A DNA stretch of 64,000 nt, taken from Paragorgia papillata. Its lineage: Eukaryota; Cnidaria; Anthozoa; Scleralcyonacea; Coralliidae. The translations under genes and the position numbers were made by a program. A model generated the notes under the pieces. That model saw nothing but the letters and a program-made list of their open reading frames with translations. It was not told the origin of the DNA and ran no database searches. How positions within the stretch are numbered: the first letter of the stretch is position 1; every line of letters begins with the position of its first letter. This document shows positions 21,601 to 29,820 of the stretch, piece by piece. The stretch covers positions 1,266,001 through 1,330,000 of the forward strand of contig JAWNZC010000469.1 in NCBI GenBank assembly GCA_035771165.1, written 5' to 3'.

Positions 21601-24600
21601 TGGGGTGCACAAGATTTTCACAGATGTTGTGACAATATGGGACCTACAGTGACTTTAGTGAAAGTTGGAGATTATATGTTTGGTGGATACACAGACCAGA
21701 GCTGGGGAGGTAAATGATTTAGAAAATGAATTTTTTTAAAATAATTTTACAGACACAGTAAGCCAAACAAAATTGCTTAACATCCAAAATTTTCTCCATG
21801 TTTTACATTGATGAGTTTTGTTCTTAGAGGAATGTTAGCAAGAAATCTGTTTAAATAACAAAATAAGTCTGCAGCAGGCTTTTAGAACAATTAAGATCAA
21901 TATATTTAATAAATCTGGGATGTGTTTGTCATTGAGTACACCTGTAAAAAAACTCAAATAGAACAGATTGTTATTGAGTAAACATTTTATATTTTATTTA
22001 AGGTTACAGATGGAAACAGTCCAACTCCTCCTTTTTGTTCTCGCTACAAAATAAAGATAACTTGCCACCATTTAGAGCAGTGGTTTATAGAAACAATCAA
22101 AATGCAATCCGCAGCTACCCTAACTACGGACCAACCTTTGGTGGAGGTCATGATTTCCACATCAGTGATAACGCCAATCACAATCAACACTCATACTCCA
22201 ACCTTGGCTCCACGTATCCACCACCCACAGGATACCAATATGACACTGCACAAACCAAATCTCTTCTGGCTGGAAGTCGCAAGTTTACTCCAACTGAAAT
22301 AGAAGTATTTTACTAATAGGTACTTTATTGTATGGAATCTCTCTCCTCCGCAGAGGCTTCTTGAGCTTTTTTGAGCTCTTCAGTATATAGGGGTTTAATA
22401 TTGCAGTCTTTGCAGGGGGTTTAGTAGACTATAGAGCATAGAGTAATGCGGTAGAGTAATGGACAATGAGGAAAACCGCGTTTCCCTTCTTTTCCATTAC
22501 ACTCTACCGCATTACTTTATGCTCTTAGACTCCGTTTACACGATGCCGGTACAATTTGAAAACGGAACAAAATCATGCCGTTTAGGCCTTGCGTTTACAC
22601 GATGCCGGTACAAAAATGACATGAAAACGGCACAAAATGAAGACGGGTTCCTTGACGGCATGAAATGAAAACGGAACACTAACCGGCATCGTGTAAACGC
22701 CCGTGCCGTAATAGTTTGATGACGGTAATCACGATATATACGACCACAGTATTCGGGTCAGCAGTATTCACAAAGTCTTCTCAATTCTCATGGAAGAGAA
22801 TAGTCACATGCTAATCCGTCATTATATTATACCAGCACCGTGTAAACGCAAGACTTTTTGGCCTGTATTTACACACCGGCATGATTTTGTTCCGTTTTCA
22901 AATTGTACCGGCATCGTGTAAACGGGGTCTTAGTCTATAGTCTATAAACCCCTGCAATATTAAACCCCTATATATTGAAGAGCTCAAAAAAGCTCAAGAA
23001 GAGGTATGGGATATGGTGGTTCTGGGATTAAGGTTTTCATTAGCGTTAGAATTGCATTATTGAAATCTGGCTAAGAGTAGAATTAGGATTAAGATTATGA
23101 GTAGGAGTAGGATTAGCAATAAGATTAAGATGATGAGTAGGAGTAGGATTAGCAATAAGATTAAGATTATGAGTAGGAGTAGGATTAGCAATAGGATTAA
23201 GATTATGAGTAGGAGTAGGATTAGCAATAAGTTTAAGATTATGAGTAGGAGTAGGATTAGCAATAAGGTTAAGATTATGAGTAGGATTAGCAATAAGGTT
23301 AAGATTATGAGTAGTATTAGCAATAAGGTTAAGATTATGAGTAGGATTAGCATTAGGATATAATTAGGATGATGGTTATCGATGATGATTATTATATCCT
23401 GCATGAGTGCATGGTGAGACACTCTTCCGAGTGTTTGATATAGCATCTCAAACAAAACAGTATTTTAAGAGAAAATAGAGAAAAAGATTTCTGAGACCCC
23501 AGACAGGGTTCGAACCTGCAACCTTCTAATGACCGGTTAGACGCTCTAACCATTGGGCCACTGAGGCTCAGATGGAGAGCTAAGGTTGTAAATTCATAGT
23601 CATATGTGCTCCTAAGTGGTAGCGTTTCCATATGAGATGTAGTTAAAGTGCCTATATCACCTGTTTTGATTTTACATATTCGTAATCTTTGGGTTCTCCT
23701 GAGCAAAATTGCAATATATCTTGTCAGTCGAAAATTTCATCTTCACGGAGTTTTTCGCTGTCAAAGTTACCGGATGTGATGTCGCAAGAGGCATTCCAAA
23801 CCAGTTTTCTTTTGTTACTTGCCACAAAAATGCCTTTTGTGACATCACATCCGGTAACTTTGACAGCGAAAAACTCCATGAAGATGAAATTTTCGACTGA
23901 CAAGATATATTGCAATTTTGCTCAGGAGAACGCAAAGATTACGAATATATAAAATCCCCACAGGTGATATAGGCACTTTAAAGTGACATGATAAGTTGTA
24001 CGTATACATACAGTGCATGTGGTACGTTTGCGAGCTTGCTGTAATATGTAACGTCCATCGAACGTCTGTTACAAAACTACGTTCAATAATTTGGGCAGAA
24101 CTCAACCCTTACTATATTTCTCTCTGTATTTCAACACTGCCTACGCAGCACACTACTTTTATTTCACTGTTTGTACTTCTTCTGTGATTTGTAATAAAAT
24201 CTTATGTTATATTATCAGTATAGTTACGTTTAGACTAGAAATTCTTTGATGTATTTTTTACATTAAATAATTAATTTTGTATTTTTTACATTAAATAATA
24301 AAAACTATATTGTCTCGCTTATTATATGCAAACGTGGGTCTAGCGCTGTCATTGAAATGTGTTTTTTTTTAGTTTTAAATGTGCTTGAATTGCAACTACT
24401 GCATGCTTCATTTTTAGTGATTGGCATACACCCGAGTAGCGTTCTGTGCTTGCGACGAAGATAACTTTGTTTTTGCAGATGAAAATCTTTTTACAATGTT
24501 GTTTTCTACCCAACCCACTTTCTTCTAATCTTTTGCTGCGGCAGACTTTCGTGTTTGTAATCATAATTTCTCACCCAACACGAGTATAATATATCCAACA

Positions 24601-27600
24601 CGAGTCGGTGTTCTTCCGATTTCTAAATCTGACAGCCAAGCAGGTTGAAAATACGGGGCGAATCCGAGGGTGTTTTTTTTTGTAACCAGCTTGGCTGTGT
24701 TTAGACATCGGAAGAAGAACACTAACCAGTGTTGGATATAACTTAATTAGCTTCTCAAACGAATCTCTATCTCTACCTAAAAGTTTCCTAAATTTGGCCG
24801 TAATTTTCTTTCCATTTCTAAATACTAATTAAGTATTGATTTCTTTGGAATTTTTTTCATGAATAAAGGCTTATTAACCGAGTTCGAGGTCTGTACGGGA
24901 AAGTATTTGCCTGAGGTTTTCGTACAGACCGAGCGACGAAGGCGCGAGGTTTGTGCGAGAGAAACCGAGGGCAAATACTTTCCCGTACAGACCGAGAAAA
25001 CGAGGTTAATAAGCCTTTTATTATATGGCTTTTGGTTTGTTTTCTTATCTGTTTTTAGTTCTACGTTTGTCTTGATCAGGTGTCGCTGTTCACCTTAGGT
25101 CTTACTTTTAAGCTTGTTCGTTTCGCTCATGTTTACACCTGTTAGGCTTTTATTTTTCGCGCTTTTAAATAAGAAGTTTTTATAAAAAGAAACACTGATG
25201 TTTCAGGACGTATTATTGTTCAAAATTTTCCAACGAATATATTTAATTCGCTTTTATTTTCATTCAAATCAACTCAGTACTTTTCCCGCCAAAACTTGCA
25301 GGTCATTAAAAAGGACGTAATGCCCTCTCACAGTGCCGAGAGGGCATTACGGCTTTTTCCGGACCTCTCAGCAACCAATCAACGTGCGCCGTTTGGCGTA
25401 ATGACCCGAAAACAAGCCCATCCATATAATAATTATTTATTAATGAGTTTGAGAAATTCTTGTGACGATTGTGAATTGGAGAAAAATGCAGCCTGGAAAG
25501 TTTTCGACGAGTGTTCTTAAAAGTCCTGAAATTTTTCTTCAGAATTCGTTTTTTTTGCGATGGCTTTACAATTTGCCTCTGATCCGTTACTCCAGGATCT
25601 GTATTTTTAATGTAATATTTAAACCATGAGTTATCAGATTTAAAGTGCTTATATCACTTGTGGGGTTTTAACGTATTTGAATAGAGCAAAAAAAGTTAGT
25701 TAATAAGTTATTTTGCCGTTTTTGATTTACTTTAATAGTTTCTGAGATATAAGCCTTTAAACATGCCAATTTCGGCTTTTCGCCAAAAATTTCCGTCGTT
25801 CATTTTTAAGCACGGGGGCCTGGGAGTCAGGAACCCAAGCCGACCGTTTTCTTAGTTGGAACTCTGTGCGTACTGGAAAACGGGTGTGAGCTCGACATTT
25901 CGATTTTTCAGTCAAATATATGTGTTTTTGTGAATCAATAAGCCGAAACGTAGTTGTTTTGAATTGACGCGTTCCTGAGTCCCAGGTCCCAGGTGTTAAA
26001 ATGAACGACGGAAATTTTTGAGAATTGGCATGTTCAGAAGCCAATAGGTCAGGAACTATTTGACTAAATCAAAAACGGCAAAATAACTTATTAACTGATT
26101 TTTTCTGCTCTATTTAAATACGTTAAAACCCCACAAGTGATATAAGCACTTTAAAACACGAGGCGAGTGTTTTAGATCTGATAAAACACGTACAGCTGCG
26201 AATGTTTTAAATGGCTTCAAAAACTATCCATATAATAAGCTCATATAGAAATCATTTTTGAAAACAAGTTGTCTGAGCCGCAAAATCGAAGAAAAAGTTC
26301 ATCGAAAATAGCGAGCGTGTCTCTATCACATATAGAGACACGTCACGGTCATGATTTTCCTTTGTGTTTTCCTCATGAATTATTAATGAGTTTTTTAAAT
26401 GTTTTTTATTTTATTTTCAGGATGTGTTTTTGTGCATGCTTCGCAACTTATTTGAAGAGTATGGTCATTTTCACAATTATCCGAACAGAGAACTACATAC
26501 AACAGCATGTCTGTTTAGAGGAATTATTGATCAAGGACTCGTTACGTGAGTTCATTATCTCGTGGTATCCCTTGCTGTTTATTACTATGGTTTTAAGAGC
26601 GTTTCATAAAAGCTTGGTGGTGGTAAAGGTGATGGCAACGGTTGTTGTGGTGAAGGTGGTGGTGGTAATTTTGATGGTGATGGTGAAGGTGGTAGTTATG
26701 GTGGACACCTTGGTGGTGGTGGTGATGGTGGCAACCTTGGTGGTGGTGGTGGTGGTAAAGGTGGTGGTGGCAACCTAGGTGGCGGTGGTAGTGGTGGCAA
26801 CCTTGCTGGTGGTAGTGGTAAAGATGGTGGTGGTCGTGGCAACCTTGGTAGTGGTAAAGGTGGTGCTGGCAGGTAGTGGTAAAGGTGATTGTGGCAACCT
26901 TGGTGGTGGTAGTGGTAGAGGTGGTGGTGGCAACCTTAGTGGTGGTGGTGGTGGTGAAGGTGGTGGTGGCAACCTTAGTGGTGGTGGTAGTGGTAAAGGT
27001 GGTGGTGGCAACCTTAGTGGTGGTGGTGGTGGTGAAGGTGGTAGTGGTGGCAATCTTGGTAGTGGTAAAGGTGGTGGTGGCAACCTTGGTGGTGAAGGTG
27101 GTGGTGGCAACTTTGGTGGTGAAGGTGGTGGTGGTGGTGGTAAAGGTGGTAGTGACATCCTTGATGATGGTGGTGAAGGTGGTGGTGATGGTGGCAACCT
27201 TGTTGGTGACGGTTGTGGTGGTGGCGACCTTGGTTATGGTGGCAACTTTGGTGGTGGTGGTGGTAACGGAGGTGGCTGTGGTGCAGTCTAACATGTACAT
27301 CTGAGCACTTTTTCCAGTTTTGTTACCATAATATGCGATTTTCTATTTTTCCTCATTCTTTCTCATGTTTCCCTTGCAGGTACATGGCTTTGGGGATAGC
27401 TCTACGATATGTATTGGATGCAATTCGTAAACCATTTCAAAGCAAGATGTATTTGTTTGGCATTACAGCACTGGATCGCTTTAGAATGAGGTAAAGATCA
27501 TATTTACAGCAAGTTCATCGGCATTCACTGGTATTGCTTTCCACTACACACACCAGGCTTGGACTGGGCCAGCTGTAGTTAATATTGAAATAAAAGCGTG

Positions 27601-27933
27601 CTGCGTAGGCAGTGTTGAAACAACAATCGAAATATAGTAAGGTTAGATATACTGCCAAAACAGAGAACGTAGGAGTCTAACGTTTCTCTGTGACGAAGGG
27701 CCTTCGCTCGAAACGTTAGACTCCTACGTTCTCTGTTTCGGCAGTATATCTAACCTTACTATATTTCTATTGTATTTAGTATTGTTTGTTCTCGTAGGTT
27801 AAAAGATTATCAACATTACTGTCGACACTTGGCATCTATTCCTCACTTTGGCGAGTTTCCTGCTCATCTTGTTGAGTTTATTGAAGATGGAAAGCAAGCC
27901 ATACAACCGCCACTCAGCAGCAGAAGCTTACAG
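18483..27933 (+). CDS. CNOT1: CNOT1 (CCR4-NOT scaffold), four internal exons
   Basis: CNOT1 is the scaffold of the cytoplasmic CCR4-NOT deadenylase, which shortens mRNA poly(A) tails. Exons seen: 18483-18667, 26421-26545, 27380-27490 and 27798-27933. They join in frame with consensus splice sites. The encoded segment contains [58 protein letters not shown] and [17 protein letters not shown], characteristic of the region that in vertebrates binds tristetraprolin and forms HEAT-like helices. Upstream and downstream exons were not recognised inside the window, so the gene extends beyond it or across long introns. The first intron here (18668-26420) contains gene B. Confidence 0.9.
18802..19288. 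mobile_element. TTAA-target foldback MITE
   Basis: Ends AGGGCATACGACTCG and CGAGTCATATGCCCT, flanked by TTAA on both sides (18798-18801 and 19289-19292). Long inverted arms continue inward (AACATTTAAAATGATAAAAT and complement). TTAA targets are typical of piggyBac and Kolobok elements. No transposase. Confidence 0.8.
19317..19375. repeat. (TTCG)n microsatellite
   Basis: A run of CGTT units. A short related (CGAA) tract lies beyond gene C at about 39857, consistent with shared ancestry of the B and C 5' flanks. Confidence 0.9.
19708..19800 (+). promoter_or_regulatory. Gene B promoter: CCAAT block and ISRE-like motif
   Basis: ACCAATCACAGCAGG (19708-19722) is the complement of the 15-mer shared by all four paralogs. 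GAAACCGAAAGAAAG (19786-19800) contains GAAACCGAAA, an exact IRF/ISRE core, about 100 bp before the ATG. No TATA box is evident. Confidence 0.55.
19899..21024 (+). CDS. Gene B exon 1 (RING, B-boxes, coiled coil)
   Basis: 1126 bp, exactly the length of gene C exon 1. Donor AAATAG|GTAAGA. The coiled coil uses the B/C-type sequence ([20 protein letters not shown]), unlike A and D. Confidence 0.9.
19899..22316 (+). CDS. Gene B: complete TRIM-TLDc protein, nested in CNOT1 intron
   Basis: Three exons: 19899-21024, 21464-21709, 22003-22316, all joined in phase 1, giving about 561 aa. Start is the ATG in ACAATGG; an upstream in-frame TTG is not needed. RING zinc ligands C20, C23, C35, H37, C40, C43, C65, C68; B-boxes about 107-206; coiled coil about 210-340; TLDc from about 376 to the C-terminal VFY. 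Closest to gene C. RING/B-box/coiled-coil proteins are E3 ubiquitin ligases; TLDc proteins act in oxidative-stress resistance and V-ATPase regulation. The combined function is unknown. It has its own promoter and the same orientation as the host gene, lying wholly within intron 18668-26420. Exon 3 is followed at once by nested MITEs. Confidence 0.9.
21025..21463 (+). other. Intron 1 of gene B with seed of a minisatellite
   Basis: 21050-21225 holds a few GAGGGAGG / GGGGCTTATTAGAGGGAG units. These are the complement of the CCCTCCCTCTAATAAG units that are massively amplified in the same intron of gene C. Confidence 0.75.
21464..21709 (+). CDS. Gene B exon 2 (TLDc N-half)
   Basis: 246 bp between TTATTTAG| and GGGGAG|GTAAAT. 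Signature [44 protein letters not shown]. Confidence 0.9.
22003..22316 (+). CDS. Gene B exon 3 (TLDc C-half)
   Basis: Acceptor TTATTTAAG|. Encodes [32 protein letters not shown] and the terminal LLAG...[10 protein letters not shown], the diagnostic end of TLDc; stop TAA. Confidence 0.9.
22357..23003. mobile_element. Foldback element interrupted by a second MITE
   Basis: Outer arms: CTTGAGCTTTTTTGAGCTCT on the left, complement GAGCTCAAAAAAGCTCAAG on the right, continuing through GGGGTTTAATATTGCA. The right arm is displaced by the inner MITE at 22528-22929. Confidence 0.75.
22528..22929. mobile_element. 402-bp MITE with TTA target duplication
   Basis: Ends GACTCCGTTTACACGATGCC and GGCATCGTGTAAACGGGGTC. 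TTA lies on both sides (22525-22527, 22930-22932). A 3-bp TWA duplication fits PIF/Harbinger-type elements. Internal copies of CGTTTACACGATGCCGG make it a subterminal-repeat-rich element. Confidence 0.75.
23075..23365. repeat. 35-bp minisatellite
   Basis: Units of GATTAGCAATAAGATTAAGA plus TTATGAGTAGGAGTAG; about eight copies, some shortened. Repeats are contiguous without spacers, so it is not a CRISPR-like array. Confidence 0.9.
23505..23577 (-). mobile_element. tRNA-like SINE head or tRNA pseudogene
   Basis: The minus strand folds as a cloverleaf: acceptor GCCTCAG/CTGGGGT, box A TGGCCCAATGG, anticodon stem TCTAA/TTAGA with loop CCGGTCA, and T arm with box B GGTTCGAACCC. Anticodon would be GGU (Thr), but position 33 is C rather than the required U, so it is probably not a working tRNA. 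Flanking sequence suggests a SINE. Confidence 0.6.
23647..23977. mobile_element. TTAA-target foldback, near-perfect palindrome
   Basis: Ends AGTGCCTATATCACCTG / CAGGTGATATAGGCACT with TTAA outside both (23643-23646, 23978-23981). The arms run to a short centre near 23815, including CAAAGTTACCGGATGTGATG. Confidence 0.8.
24585..24741. repeat. Short foldback element
   Basis: TATATCCAACACGAGTCGGTG...AAGAACACTAACCAGTGTTGGATATA, with GGTGTTCTTCCGAT / ATCGGAAGAAGAAC-type inner arms. Confidence 0.6.
24865..25018. mobile_element. MITE with AAAGGCTTATTAACCGAG ends
   Basis: Inverted ends AAAGGCTTATTAACC / GGTTAATAAGCCTTT and inner arms CTGTACGGGAAAGTATTTGC / complement. Centre carries GACCGAGCGACGAAGGCGCG, a motif also seen near 14128 and in similar form at 2088 and 56445. 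Confidence 0.7.
25644..26150. mobile_element. TTAA-target foldback, same termini as 23647-23977
   Basis: Ends AGTGCTTATATCACTTG / CAAGTGATATAAGCACT with TTAA outside (25640-25643, 26151-26154). Terminal bases match the element at 23647, but the interior differs. Confidence 0.8.
26421..26545 (+). CDS. CNOT1: CNOT1 exon
   Basis: Acceptor TTTTCAG|, donor GTTAC|GTGAGT. Encodes [20 protein letters not shown], then a segment ending [13 protein letters not shown]. 41 codons plus two bases. Confidence 0.9.
26615..27290. repeat. GGT/GGC-rich intronic minisatellite
   Basis: Units such as GGTGGTGGTGGCAACCTTGG within the CNOT1 intron 26546-27379. Open frames on both strands are Gly-, Val-, Thr- or Pro-rich repeat translations; consensus CNOT1 splice sites lie outside it. 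Confidence 0.9.
27380..27490 (+). CDS. CNOT1: CNOT1 exon
   Basis: Acceptor CCTTGCAG|, donor ATGAG|GTAAAG. Completes the Thr codon of the previous exon and encodes [18 protein letters not shown] and then [11 protein letters not shown]. Confidence 0.9.
27634..27772. repeat. Perfect-arm foldback in CNOT1 intron
   Basis: AAATATAGTAAGGTTAGATA near the left and TATCTAACCTTACTATATTT at the right; inner arms CGTAGGAGTCTAACGTTT / AAACGTTAGACTCCTACG around a GAAGGGCCTTCGCTC loop. Confidence 0.85.
27798..27933 (+). CDS. CNOT1: CNOT1 exon
   Basis: Acceptor CTCGTAG|, donor TTACAG|GTAGGC. Encodes [20 protein letters not shown], a variable tail ending SSRSLQ, and ends on a whole codon. Confidence 0.9.
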
Positions 27934-27987
27934 GTAGGCGTTGGTCAAGAAACTTTCTTCATTTATACACGCTTCTGAAGAACTATG

Positions 27988-28265
27988 GCGTGTGCTGTTA
28001 GGGCGCTGCCTCTCACCAATAGTTCAGCCCAGTTGGACGGGGGTAGTACTTGGATGGGTGACCGTCTGGGAATAACCCCGTTCTCGAACTTGAATTTCAT
28101 GTGAGTAGAGTTTAGCTGGTCTCACCTGTGCTTCGAGGGTTTTTCGCAGGGTTCTGCCGTTTTCCTTCCTCCGTAAAATCAACACTTAGGTCTTAGCTTA
28201 TGTCGTGCACTTTTAACATGAGCCCCTCATGGCCCGAATGATTGGGCGACCACATCCTGTGCTTG
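27988..28265 (+). mobile_element. 5S rRNA-derived SINE
   Basis: TAGTACTTGGATGGGTGACC followed by GTCTGGGAATAACC matches the internal box C of eukaryotic 5S rRNA, and AGTTCAGCCCAGTTGGACGG resembles its box A region. A non-5S body follows. Box A and C spacing as in 5S points to a SINE3-type, 5S-promoted retroposon. A second copy, reversed, is at 60470-60692. Confidence 0.8.
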
Positions 28266-28962
28266 CGACGTTAAAGGGTATTGGCAATAAAAATTAAGTT
28301 TATCTCATTTGGAAGAACTTGTCAAATGGTATAAGAAGACCTTTTACAATTTTTCCGTATCTGTTTTGGTTTTGGAAATATTTCGACCAAACTCAGCGTG
28401 CTGTCCGCCATCTTGGAATTATTTTCGATATGCAAAATTATGCATGTGACGACATAAGCAGGGTAAAGTGAAATTTTTATCTTGCCAACCTTATGACATT
28501 ATCAGCTAGAAACTCGATTTTTTTGTTGCGCTATTTCCATTTTAAGTTCACCCACAACATTTAAAAAGCCTTCCGTGGAAATTTGGTCACCCACGGAGTA
28601 GTTTCATCAGGTTTACCCTGCTTGGTATACTAAATCTTGTAATGCTATTAAATCAAAAACTCTATTTAATATATAATTAAGAACTACCCTAAGCCAAAAT
28701 TTAATTATTTACAAGAGTGACAATGCTTGCACAGTTCATGATTTAATATTCCTATAAGTAATTGTTGTTTTCTAATATTTTTACAGTAAATTACAAAAAA
28801 AATGCTAGATCACTAAGGAATTTTGTCAGTAATGCGAGTAAATGTTTTTCAAATTACTATATAGCTAATCATATTAAAAATTGTCATTCTGTATTTCTGA
28901 ACTTCTACATTTTCTAATCTTGTCTTTGCTACAATCATTGCTACATAATTAAGTACTTTTAG

Positions 28963-29212
28963 CTACAATCATTGACAAAAATAGTTGGCACGACACTGCG
29001 GAGTTGAGTTGAAGTCCTATATTGCTGGAACATTTTAATTTATCCCATGTTTCCCCCCATCCCGCGTCTCAATGTTGGTCCCATTACGATGATAGAGTGT
29101 CGATGGGCATCACAACACCATTAGCACGTCATTTAGTTGCTATACAACATAGAAATGGGGGAAGGGGGGTCCGCACATGTAATGTCTGCCAACCATTTTG
29201 TCAATGATTGTC
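28963..29212. mobile_element. C-unit-specific MITE
   Basis: Inverted ends ACAATCATTGACAAAAATAG and complementary TTTTGTCAATGATTGT. The D unit lacks this block (49815-49830), so it inserted after the duplication. Confidence 0.7.
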
Positions 29213-29310
29213 AACAAAGCTAAATAACTAAGTATGTTTAAGTAGTAACAGTTGATATTTTACTTTAAAGATTAAGTAAAACACAACAAAATCTACCTAT
29301 ACTACCTAAC

Positions 29311-29820
29311 TTCCCACGTTGAAAGAAATTTAAAAAACTCATTAATAATTCATGAGGAAAACACAAAGGAAATCAGTACCATGTCCGTGGTTTTAAGCCG
29401 TAATCAAACGAGAACGCAAGTCATCGCAAGTTGGCAGTCAGAATTTCTGTGGGGGTCGTTTGAGCACCCAAATTAACAAAATAAAGGTTTCATGAGTGTT
29501 TTAAACAAGTGTTAACTTTGTCACGGAACATGATATTTTCGGAAAACTATTCAGAGCGGCTGGCTGAGCGTGACTGCCAACTTGCGATGACTTGCGTTCT
29601 CGCTTGATTAGGGCTTTATACCTGATAAAACTTCTTGACGTCAGAAAGAATACTAATGAACATACAATTTTATATAAAGAATACTAATGAACATACAATT
29701 TTATATAAAGAATACTAATCAACATAACATCCAATAACGAATCGTTTTTGAAGCCATTCAAAACACTCGCATCACGCATCACGTGTCATCTCCTGCTCGT
29801 GTTTTAAATATTACATCAAC
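29311..29820. mobile_element. C-unit-specific insertion with inverted core
   Basis: Absent from D at about 50590. An inner inverted pair (CGAGAACGCAAGTCATCGCA near 29410 and its complement near 29588) and three tandem copies of AATACTAATGAACATACAAT (29650-29720) are visible. Confidence 0.55.

Noticed and set aside
23097..23363. Ser/Arg/Ile/Lys repeat ORF and CRISPR-like periodicity
   Set aside because: 35-bp minisatellite without spacers.
26593..27304. Glycine-rich or threonine-rich protein in CNOT1 intron
   Set aside because: Intronic GGT/GGC minisatellite open in all frames; consensus CNOT1 splice sites lie outside it.
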